A DNA stretch of 64,000 nucleotides, from NCBI GenBank assembly GCA_028290665.1, contig JAQGJK010000015.1:1-64000 (forward strand). The letters are read 5' to 3'. Both the position numbers and the translations under genes were made by a program. The first letter of the stretch is position 1; every line of letters starts with the position of its first letter. This stretch comes from Devosia sp. Lineage in GTDB: Bacteria > Pseudomonadota > Alphaproteobacteria > Rhizobiales > Devosiaceae. Below are positions 8,206-15,561 of the stretch, one piece after another. The notes beneath the pieces are model-generated. The model was not told where the DNA came from, ran no database searches, and saw only the letters and a program-made list of their open reading frames with translations.

Positions 8206-9894
8206 TCATCGGCGACCGAAGAGCCGGCCGACGCCGAACAAGGCGCCGATGACGAGAATGTTGACGACGCACAGCATCATCGAAAAGGCCGCGAGGACGC
8301 CGAAGGTGCCGGCTTCCCAGATGGTCAGGATCGCAAAGCCGACCACGGGATTGCTGGCGCCCGAGAGCAGGGCGGCCGCCGACAGGTCACCCATCATGTG
8401 GACGAAGACGATGGCGCCGCCGGCGATGAAGCCCGGGACGGCGAGCGGCACGACGACCTTGCGCACCGTGCGACCTTCGTTGGCGCCGCTGGTGTAGGAG
8501 GCTTCGCGCAGGTCGCGCCCTACCTGGTTCACGGCCGCGGCGGCGGCAATGGAGCCGGGCGGGATGTACATGACGATGAAAGCCAGCAGCAGGATCATGG
8601 AACTGCCGGCGAGAAAGAACGGCGCACCGCTGAAGGCCACGAGAAACGCCACGGCAAGGATCATGTTGGGGATTGCCGCCGAGGACTTGATGGTCGCATC
8701 GACAGTCGCGCTGACGAGGTTGAAGCGGTTCACCGTGTAGATGGCGATGACGATGGCAATGCCCATGGCAATGAGCGCGCCGACGCTCGACAGGAACAGG
8801 CTGTTGCCGAAGGCGGTGGCTGCAAGGCGATTGACGTAGAGAGCGCTGTAGTAATTGCCGAAATCGAGCAGGGCGAAATTGACCTTGGGGGTCCAGTAGG
8901 GCTGCAGCGACACCAGCAGCAGCGCGCCGATGGGGAACAGCGAGGTGCAGGCGAGGTAAGCGAGCGTCAACCCGCGCGCGGGCCATTTCCACCGTCCCAT
9001 CTCGATTTTGGAATTGCCCGCTGCACGGCCGCCAAGGGTCGCAAAGCGGCCGCCGCGGGCCAGGCGCGTCTCCCCCCACCACAGCACGACGACAACCGCA
9101 AGCATCAGCAGCCCGAGGGCTTGCGCCTCGGCGAGCTTGGGCGGGAAATCGCGGTTGAGCAGAAACACGATGCGGGTGGTCAGGAGGTCGATCTTGGCGG
9201 TCGTCGCGATCACGCTCGGGATCGAATAGACGCCGAGGCTGGTGATGGTGACGAGCAGGGCCGAGGACACCAAAGCGGGACGGATCGCCGGGATCGAGAC
9301 GGTGCGGAGCGTGCGGAACAGTCCGGCGCCGTTGATGCGGGCGGCCTCCTCGAGCGCCGGATCGAGATTGCGCAGGGCGGACGCCACGATGAGGTAGACA
9401 TAGGGAACGGCGTTGATCGTATAGACGAAGATCAGCCCGCCCCAGGAATAGATATTGACCTCAAAATTAAATGGCAGGAGGTCGAGCCAGCCATTGAGGA
9501 AGCCGACCCGCGGCGCCGCGACGAAGACCCAGCCGATGGCGAGGGCGACGTTGGGGATCAGCAGCGGAATGATTGGCATCAGCGAGCCAACCGCGCCAAT
9601 GCTGGCATCGGTCCGGACGTTGACCCAGGCCAGCGTCGCCCCGATGACGAGCGCGAACACCGTGCTGACGCCGACGATGATCACGGTGTTCCACAGCACT
9701 GGCAGGAACCAGGGGCGGGTGAACGTTGCCAGCGCATCGCCGAGATCGCCGCCCGGTCCGCCGACGATCACGCCCCAGAACATCCGGGCGAGCGGATAAA
9801 CCAGCAGCAGCACGATGAAAGCGGCGCAGAGGAGGGTGATGACGGTATAGGGCTGGAAGCGGCTCGGCGCCCGATCGATGGCGGGGGCGGTCAT
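8206..9894 (-). CDS. Double-domain ABC transporter permease (FbpB/AfuB type)
   Basis: A 562-residue inner-membrane protein with two tandem binding-protein-dependent permease domains and about twelve hydrophobic segments. Each half carries an EAA-like loop (for example EEAARINGAGLFRTLRTV and REASYTSGANEGRTVRKV). This fused architecture is typical of iron(III), thiamine and 2-aminoethylphosphonate importers. Its start overlaps the stop of the upstream ATPase gene by ATGA, which indicates translational coupling. Given the aldolases that follow, I infer that it transports an organic acid or a metal-chelate rather than free iron. Confidence 0.88.
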   Translation of the reverse strand: MTAPAIDRAPSRFQPYTVITLLCAAFIVLLLVYPLARMFWGVIVGGPGGDLGDALATFTRPWFLPVLWNTVIIVGVSTVFALVIGATLAWVNVRTDASIGAVGSLMPIIPLLIPNVALAIGWVFVAAPRVGFLNGWLDLLPFNFEVNIYSWGGLIFVYTINAVPYVYLIVASALRNLDPALEEAARINGAGLFRTLRTVSIPAIRPALVSSALLVTITSLGVYSIPSVIATTAKIDLLTTRIVFLLNRDFPPKLAEAQALGLLMLAVVVVLWWGETRLARGGRFATLGGRAAGNSKIEMGRWKWPARGLTLAYLACTSLFPIGALLLVSLQPYWTPKVNFALLDFGNYYSALYVNRLAATAFGNSLFLSSVGALIAMGIAIVIAIYTVNRFNLVSATVDATIKSSAAIPNMILAVAFLVAFSGAPFFLAGSSMILLLAFIVMYIPPGSIAAAAAVNQVGRDLREASYTSGANEGRTVRKVVVPLAVPGFIAGGAIVFVHMMGDLSAAALLSGASNPVVGFAILTIWEAGTFGVLAAFSMMLCVVNILVIGALFGVGRLFGRR

Positions 9895-11132
9895 GGCGCG
9901 GCCACCGAGCTTGCGGGCACCAGCCGCAACTGGGTCGGCGCGGCGCTGAGGTGGACGTCCGTGCCGACCACCAGCGCAGCGAGCCGGCTCTGGTCGTGCA
10001 CCCAGACAGTGGCCAATTGCCCGTCGGCCAGCCGGGCGATGATCTCGGTATGCGCCCCGGAAAACAGCTGCGCCTCGACGGTGCCGGCAACGGCGTTTTC
10101 GGGCAGTGGTCCAGGCGTTGCCACGTCGATACGCAGGTTTTCGGGGCGAGCGACGATAGACACGGCATCGCCGACCGCGATGTCCGCCAGCTGTGACACG
10201 CGCTTTGCAACCAGCAGCGTGCCGAACGGAGTCTTGGCGGCGATGGTCGAGCCGTCGAGCGATGTCACCGTACCCCCCCAGATATTGGCGACGCCGACGA
10301 AGCGCGCGACATAGTCGTTGGGCGGGTTGTTGTAGACATCGTGCGGCGTGCCGAGCGCGGCCATGACCCCGGCATCGAGCACGGCGACGCGGTGGCCAAG
10401 TTCCATCGCCTCGGTCTGGTCGTGCGTGACGTACAGGCCGGAAAACCCGAGCCGGCGCTGCATCGCCTGCAGTTCGAAGCGCAGCTGAGCGCGCACCTGC
10501 GCATCGACATTGGACAGGGGTTCGTCAAACAGCACCACCGAGGAACCGCCGACCAGCGCCCGCGCCAGGGCGACGCGCTGCTGCTGGCCGCCGCTGATGC
10601 GGCTTGGGTATTGCTGTCCGAGCCCGCCAACGCCGACCATTTCCAGCACCTGCTGCACGCGCACGGCAATTTCGGTTTTGGGGGCACGGCGGGAATTGAG
10701 CGGATAGGCGACATTCTCTGAGACAGTCATGTGCGGCCAGAGCGCATAGGACTGGAAGACCATCGAGATGGCGCGCTGGTCGGCTGGCAGGTAGATGCCC
10801 TTTTTCGAGGAGAACACGGTCTTGCCGTCGATGACGATTTCCCCGGCATCGGGGCGCTCGAGCCCGGCAACGCAGCGCAGGAGCGTGGTCTTGCCGCAGC
10901 CGCTCGGCCCGAGCAGCACGACGAGTTCGTTGGCCGCGACGCTGAGGTCGATGTGGTTCACAGGCGTAATCGCGGCGCCGCCCTCGCGGCGGTAGCTCTT
11001 GACGAGATCGACGATCTCGATCCGCGGGCTCCCCCCGCGCGGTGCAGACGCTGTCGACGACACGGCTAAACTTGCTCCCTTGGTCCGGCAGAAGACTTCG
11101 CCGCGGCTGATATCAGCCGCAGCAAAGGTCAT
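9891..11132 (-). CDS. ABC transporter ATP-binding protein (FbpC/PotA type)
   Basis: A 413-residue ATPase subunit. Walker A is GPSGCGKT (about residues 75-82), the signature is SGGQQQRVALARAL, Walker B is VVLFDEP, and the switch His is in VTHDQ. A C-terminal TOBE-like regulatory domain follows (about residue 290 onward). There is an unusual N-terminal extension of about 35 residues before the nucleotide-binding domain, so the true start may be further in. The gene begins nine bases after the binding-protein gene and overlaps the permease gene by ATGA. Confidence 0.9.
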   Translation of the reverse strand: MTFAAADISRGEVFCRTKGASLAVSSTASAPRGGSPRIEIVDLVKSYRREGGAAITPVNHIDLSVAANELVVLLGPSGCGKTTLLRCVAGLERPDAGEIVIDGKTVFSSKKGIYLPADQRAISMVFQSYALWPHMTVSENVAYPLNSRRAPKTEIAVRVQQVLEMVGVGGLGQQYPSRISGGQQQRVALARALVGGSSVVLFDEPLSNVDAQVRAQLRFELQAMQRRLGFSGLYVTHDQTEAMELGHRVAVLDAGVMAALGTPHDVYNNPPNDYVARFVGVANIWGGTVTSLDGSTIAAKTPFGTLLVAKRVSQLADIAVGDAVSIVARPENLRIDVATPGPLPENAVAGTVEAQLFSGAHTEIIARLADGQLATVWVHDQSRLAALVVGTDVHLSAAPTQLRLVPASSVAAP

Positions 11133-11141
11133 GCGACGACC

Positions 11142-12182
11142 TTACGGCTGGAGGCCGACGAGCCCGAAGACATGATTTGCCTCGGCCTCCGGAATGACGT
11201 CGCGGGCGAGGTCGTACTCGGCCGGCAGCAGCTTTTCGCATTCCGCCGCTGTCGTCTCGATGTTCGGAATCCCGCCGAAAGTGCACTGCAGCGCCTGGGC
11301 GGCAGGCGTCAGCAGCCAGTTGGCAAACAGCAGCGCCGCATTGGGATGCGAGGCGCCGGCAGTGACGGCGACACCGGCGGCGGTGACGTGATTGAGACCG
11401 GCCGGCGTGTAAAGGCCGATCGGGGCACCCTGCGCCCGCAGCGCACCCGACTGGGAGGGCACGGTGGGGACGAGGATATCGTAGGCGCCTGCGGCTACCT
11501 GCTGGGAGGCGGCCGAAGCCGTGCCGACGATTTCGGGGGTGTTGGCCATGAACCGGGTGAACCATTCATCGCCATACAGCCGCTGCATGTTGAGCAGGAA
11601 CGACACCTGGTTTGCGGAGTTGCGCGGATCGACCAGCGCAATGCGGCCCGCCCAGCGTGGATCGGCAAGGTCTTCCCAGCTCGCGAGATGCTCGGCGAGA
11701 TCGGCGTCAGACACGGTGTCGGTGTTGTAGGTGACGAGCTGCACGTCGTTTACGAACACCTGGTACCGGTCGTTGAGGGGCTCGATGATGGCCGGTACTT
11801 CGGTCAGCGACGGCAGATTTTCGGCGCCGATCGGAATGAACAATTCGGGGCGGCTCTGGTACAGCGCGCTCGAACCGGTGGCCAGCAGGTCGGCCTGGGT
11901 GACGCCGGCATCGGATTCGCCAACGAAGCGGGTGAACACCTGGCTCGAGGGCAGGCGGATGTAGTCGACGCGGATTTCAGGATAGACCGCCTCGAACGCC
12001 GCGACCTTGGCTTCCATATCGGCGTCCTGAACCGAGGTGTAGACGAGAACGCTGCCCTCAGCTTTCGCAGCCGCCTCGAGCGTCTCGAGAGCGGTCTGTG
12101 CAGTGGCGGCGCCTGCGAGCGCCAACGAGAACATCGCCGTCAGTGCGAGTGTATCGAAACGGATTCCTAGTGTGGTCTTCAA
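11142..12182 (-). CDS. ABC transporter periplasmic substrate-binding protein
   Basis: A 346-residue binding protein of the iron(III)/2-aminoethylphosphonate-type family, first gene of the leftward importer-aldolase operon. A signal peptide is clear (ALTAMFSLALAGAATAQ). The mature part starts with AKAEGSVLVYTSVQDADMEAKVAAF and contains the family block LATGSSALYQSRPEL. The start is TTG 12182, preceded by GGGAGGA at good spacing; no ATG fits as well. The pair of Tyr residues that bind iron in FbpA-like proteins is not obvious, so an organic ligand is likely. Confidence 0.87.
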   Translation of the reverse strand: MKTTLGIRFDTLALTAMFSLALAGAATAQTALETLEAAAKAEGSVLVYTSVQDADMEAKVAAFEAVYPEIRVDYIRLPSSQVFTRFVGESDAGVTQADLLATGSSALYQSRPELFIPIGAENLPSLTEVPAIIEPLNDRYQVFVNDVQLVTYNTDTVSDADLAEHLASWEDLADPRWAGRIALVDPRNSANQVSFLLNMQRLYGDEWFTRFMANTPEIVGTASAASQQVAAGAYDILVPTVPSQSGALRAQGAPIGLYTPAGLNHVTAAGVAVTAGASHPNAALLFANWLLTPAAQALQCTFGGIPNIETTAAECEKLLPAEYDLARDVIPEAEANHVFGLVGLQP

Positions 12183-12259
12183 TTGCCAGTTCCTCCCTGA
12201 GCGTTAGCGCGACGCTAGGCGGGGACAAACTGCTGCACAAATAGGCTTTCTGAAACAAG

Positions 12260-12278
12260 CTATAGATTATTGTTATAG
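12260..12278. promoter_or_regulatory. Dyad CTATA-N9-TATAG, candidate LysR operator
   Basis: The sequence CTATAGATTATTGTTATAG is a perfect 5-base inverted repeat with a 9-base centre, in AT-rich DNA about 80 bases upstream of the binding-protein start. Size and symmetry fit a LysR T-N11-A type site. A LysR gene lies in the operon it precedes. The link is an inference. Confidence 0.4.
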
Positions 12279-12381
12279 GTCGTGCCCTCCATCGTTTTCG
12301 TGTCGATCGCTTCGGCGGCGTGACAGGCAGTCGGAACATTCGGCACTGAAGCCGCCGTGCTCTTGCGCCCCGTTCCAGATT

Positions 12382-13587
12382 TCACGTGATCGCAAGCTCC
12401 AGAACGCGATCGGCGAGGCGCCGGGCCAACCAAGGCGCGGTAGAATACTTCCCGGTATCAACCGAAAAGTAGGTCCCGGCCTCTGTTATCCCGAACTCAT
12501 CGCGACGATGAAGGGTCGCCCCCGGATCTGCCAGGGAGCCGCCTCCCGTTGCAAACACCCAGCCACCCCCCGCGACTACACGTCTGGCCAAAGAAAACAC
12601 CGGCTCCACAACCGGAAGGAGCTTCACTAGCGCGTTGCGAAACTGAGGGACCATGTCGGCGACGTCTGGGAGCGCCGGGAGCACTGGAGGCGCAAGTTCG
12701 GTTCCTTCAGCAATGAGCCCCGCGGGATACCAGGAGACATAAGATCGACCACCGGGATAATTTTTGATATCGCCGAACGGACCGGTCGCCAGCACAATGC
12801 TTGGCACATCGAGGTCCTCATCGGTCTCGATAAACAAAGACATGCGATAGCGATGCGTCCACCTGCCAACGGGCCGAAGACCGATCGTACTGTCGACCTG
12901 AAGTCTCCCCTCCCAAAGGGCATTTACGACCATGTCGAAACCCGAGTGCGTTTCAGAACTGCCGTCGATCGACCATCCATCGCCGACTGGATGCGCGCCC
13001 AGTACCTGCGTAGAGCTACGTAGGGTGACGCGGGGCTCGGCTGCAAGAGCATCCACGAATCGATCGGCGATCCAATTTGTTTCAACCGATCTCTCAGGCA
13101 CCCGGAAGCCGTGCGTCAGGCCCTTGGCAGCCAGACGGCTCGTCTCTGCTTTTTCGAGGGGCACTGACGGGCTAATATCTGCGAGGTAGCCCCCTTTATC
13201 GGGATGCCCGCTGATCAGCGAATCCAGTCGCCCAAAATAGTCTGCCATTTGGGGGGCGCTAACGACGGATTCCGGGTGCACGAGATAGATATCGTCATGC
13301 TGGGTCATGCACGCATCGATCGGGCATCCGATAAGTTGCTCGACCAGCGGTTTGAACGCCAAACCACCTGCCAGCATTTTTGTCGCCGAACGCAACGTGG
13401 GATCGGCGTTGTAGAGATAACCGAGGTGAATTTTGCCTTCATTCCAGCGGCTTGCACCCATCATGGGAGCGGCTGCATGGTCGAACAACTCGACGTCGCA
13501 GCCCGAACGCGCCAAGAACAGGGCAGTAGACGTTCCCATGATTCCGGCGCCCATTACGGCCACTCGAACGCTGTTGCGACCTTTCAT
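12382..13587 (-). CDS. FAD-dependent oxidoreductase (DAO family)
   Basis: A 401-residue flavoprotein with an N-terminal dinucleotide-binding motif GAGIMG (residues 13-18) followed by the beta-alpha-beta end VELFDHA, and a C-terminal block GTYFSVDTGKYSTAPWLA typical of the D-amino-acid oxidase/glycine oxidase superfamily. It is soluble with no signal peptide. Its start overlaps the stop of the glycosyltransferase gene by ATGA, so the two are translated together with the ketoisomerase gene. That context points to oxidation of a sugar or amino group in a glycan precursor rather than amino-acid breakdown, but the substrate is unknown. Confidence 0.8.
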   Translation of the reverse strand: MKGRNSVRVAVMGAGIMGTSTALFLARSGCDVELFDHAAAPMMGASRWNEGKIHLGYLYNADPTLRSATKMLAGGLAFKPLVEQLIGCPIDACMTQHDDIYLVHPESVVSAPQMADYFGRLDSLISGHPDKGGYLADISPSVPLEKAETSRLAAKGLTHGFRVPERSVETNWIADRFVDALAAEPRVTLRSSTQVLGAHPVGDGWSIDGSSETHSGFDMVVNALWEGRLQVDSTIGLRPVGRWTHRYRMSLFIETDEDLDVPSIVLATGPFGDIKNYPGGRSYVSWYPAGLIAEGTELAPPVLPALPDVADMVPQFRNALVKLLPVVEPVFSLARRVVAGGGWVFATGGGSLADPGATLHRRDEFGITEAGTYFSVDTGKYSTAPWLARRLADRVLELAIT

Positions 13588-14567
13588 GGGCGAACGCGGT
13601 GGCGGGCCACCGATTCTAGATGTCTGGCGAGCGTTCCAGCGATTTCGGTGCCAAACCGATCGAGGGCTAACGGCAGCACCAACTCTGGAGCGGCAGGATG
13701 CAAGTCCCGAGGCTCCGGCAGCAACACGTTTTCAGTGCGACAGCGTCCAGCTATCGTTCTTAGAGCGTTTAAGATGGCGGCTAATTTGATCACTTCTTTG
13801 TCTGGACTGCTTTCGATGAGTTCGTCGACGGTGGCGAAAACGTCCTGCAAGTCTCTGCGCAATCCCTCGAGAACTGTTTCAATCGGCAAAGCTGCCCAAC
13901 CGCCGGTCAAGCCTCCAGATCGCCGCCAGCGAAGGTACAGCGTTTCCGGCACGCGCTGCGCGGGCCCAGCAGCGACCAGCCGCATCAACAAGGTCTGCCC
14001 CGGAGTGAAGCTGTTTCGGTCCTCTTTAGGAAGGCGGTAATCCTTACCAATCCGCTCGGTCCGCACCATGCTTCGTAGAGGGGTTCCTCGGCCCTCTACG
14101 CCCCAAAGGGTCAAAAGACGCTTCGCTACGGACCCGTGATAGGATCGCCCCGGTCTGAGGCCTTCTTTGAGGCCGAAGTCAAACAGGTCGCAGTTGGCAC
14201 TGGCAAGCTCCGTATCATGTGTCAAAGCCATCAACATATGACTGCAGTATTGAGGCATAATCAGATCATCGTGGAAGTACACGAAGAAGTATTCCGTATC
14301 GACGCGATCAATCAGGGCATTGACGTTGCCGCACCACCCTAGCCGATCATTTTGGACCAAGACTTCGATGCGGGCATCCTCCCTCGCGAAGGTTCGGCAA
14401 ATCTCGACAGTCTCGTCGCTTGAGCGGTCAACTGACACCAGGATGCGGATGTTGCTGTGGGTCTGACCCTGTGCACAGCGCAGCGTACGATCAATGAAAG
14501 CGGCTGAATTATACGCTGGGACGCAGATAGTAACGTCTGCATTCGAGATCGTCTTAGAGCCTTCCAT
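13584..14567 (-). CDS. Glycosyltransferase family 2
   Basis: A 327-residue GT-A fold glycosyltransferase. The N-terminal VTICVPAYNSAAFIDRTL, the block VSVDRSSDETVEIC and the acidic metal site in YFFVYFHDDLIMP are typical of family 2, which builds exopolysaccharide, lipopolysaccharide or other glycans from nucleotide sugars. The C-terminal third is helical and not recognised. The start is either ATG 14567 or TTG 14576, which directly follows the upstream stop. It sits between a QdtA-like sugar ketoisomerase and an FAD oxidoreductase in a tight operon. Confidence 0.85.
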   Translation of the reverse strand: MEGSKTISNADVTICVPAYNSAAFIDRTLRCAQGQTHSNIRILVSVDRSSDETVEICRTFAREDARIEVLVQNDRLGWCGNVNALIDRVDTEYFFVYFHDDLIMPQYCSHMLMALTHDTELASANCDLFDFGLKEGLRPGRSYHGSVAKRLLTLWGVEGRGTPLRSMVRTERIGKDYRLPKEDRNSFTPGQTLLMRLVAAGPAQRVPETLYLRWRRSGGLTGGWAALPIETVLEGLRRDLQDVFATVDELIESSPDKEVIKLAAILNALRTIAGRCRTENVLLPEPRDLHPAAPELVLPLALDRFGTEIAGTLARHLESVARHRVRP

Positions 14568-14576
14568 GAGGCGCAA

Positions 14577-14972
14577 CTATTCCATCGCATGGGTCTGAAG
14601 GATATAGGAGTCGGGGTCGTAAGGCATACTCGCAAGGACGAGCAGTTCGCTATCTCCGGTTTCGTAGAACTGCTCGGCCCACACACCAGCGCGCAGATGT
14701 GGCCCATGGGTAGTATTGGCGAGACGCACTTCACCGCGCTGTCCTGCGGCGACGAACCGGACTGTGACCGCCCCTCTCAAGCAGATCAGAAGCTGCTCGT
14801 TTTCCTTATGTGCATGTCCGCCCCTGAGGCTTTCGGCTGGCACATTCCGAACAATGAACAGGCGCTTAGGAAAAAATGGTAAGTCTGTAGCACCAAGCGA
14901 TAGGAGTTGGCCTCTTCCCTCATCGATTTGTGCCAGCTTGATCAGTCTGACGTCCTCAGTTGGTTCGAACAA
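14577..14972 (-). CDS. WxcM/FdtA/QdtA-like dTDP-sugar 3,4-ketoisomerase (cupin)
   Basis: A 131-residue cupin. The blocks DEGRGQLLSL, LPFFPKRLFIVRNVP and RGGHAHKENEQ (catalytic His about 53 and 55) match the family that isomerises dTDP-4-keto-6-deoxyglucose at C3/C4 for 3-amino-deoxy sugars. The start is TTG 14972 with AAAAGGG just upstream. It is the first gene of the leftward operon with the glycosyltransferase and FAD oxidoreductase. No aminotransferase or dTDP-glucose synthesis gene is beside it, so the cluster is partial here. Confidence 0.82.
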   Translation of the reverse strand: MFEPTEDVRLIKLAQIDEGRGQLLSLGATDLPFFPKRLFIVRNVPAESLRGGHAHKENEQLLICLRGAVTVRFVAAGQRGEVRLANTTHGPHLRAGVWAEQFYETGDSELLVLASMPYDPDSYILQTHAME

Positions 14973-15115
14973 GATAGCCCTTTTAACCGGTGGGAGATGG
15001 TAGCTGTGCAGGTTGGAAGCATACTACAAGCTCATGGGATGGGGTATGGTGGGCTGAGCATTGAGGCCGCCAAGTTTTCTGATTATCGGCGCGAGCCCGT
15101 TAGCATGCCGGATAA

Positions 15116-15210
15116 CGATACCGATCCGCAGCCCTTGGCTCCCCTCCTGCCGAACTCCCGTGGCTTGGGACCAAGGTTCGGCTTGATTGCAACGCGCGTC
15201 CGCGACACCA
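15116..15210 (-). pseudogene. Terminase small-subunit remnant (copy A, 3' part)
   Basis: On the minus strand this stretch reads VSRTRVAIKPNLGPKPREF, matching the C-terminal part of the P27-type terminase remnant at 59705-60176. The two DNA stretches (15116-15210 and about 59716-59811) are alike at roughly four bases in five by eye. The match breaks at 15210, close to a repeat that also occurs near the other copy. Confidence 0.6.
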
Positions 15211-15222
15211 GCTACAGCCCCA

Positions 15223-15270
15223 AGGCTGCATCGCTTTTGGCGCTCTGAAGCCGCTAGTGGCGGTGGCGAA
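15223..15270. repeat. Dispersed short repeat, copy 1
   Basis: About 48 bases beginning AAGGCTGCATCGCTT closely match 59441-59490 in the same orientation, with only a few changes and small gaps. Both copies lie within 250 bases of a terminase remnant. Origin unknown. Confidence 0.5.
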
Positions 15271-15561
15271 GCCCAAGCGGCATGGACTATCGCGACTGCT
15301 TAAAACGAGCGCAGAGCACAATCCCTTCCGAACGAGCGAACGCTGGCGTGGCTAAAGACGCCCGGTCAAATCGGTCGGTAGAGGTAACTAAGAGAATTGG
15401 TTAGGAGGCGGCACACCGCTTGCCGCAGCTTTTGATTTTCGCGTCGGACGGCGCACATGCCGATCCGGGGAACCAAATTCCGTAAAGCTCATAGCGCCAG
15501 CAGTCTGTTCGTTATCGTACGAAGTAGTTGGATTCCTAGTTTTGTCTATGATAACTGGAGA

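Larger units (their letters stand above)
14973..15561. other. Intergenic region between divergent operons, with repeat fragments
   Basis: About 590 bases separate the leftward glycan operon from the rightward LOV-Kai operon. It holds a terminase-like fragment (15116-15210) and a short dispersed repeat (15223-15270), listed separately, and must hold both promoters. The bases 15457-15561 are open in frame with the LOV gene but show no recognisable protein. Confidence 0.5.

Noticed and set aside
8398-10314. A 638-codon open frame on the plus strand
   Set aside because: It is antisense to the double ABC permease and the ATPase gene; its composition is typical of a shadow frame.
15457-15561. N-terminal extension of the LOV protein from ATG 15457
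   Set aside because: No ribosome-binding site before 15457 and the extra 35 residues do not resemble a LOV cap; GGAG at 15557-15560 supports a start at 15562 or 15568.
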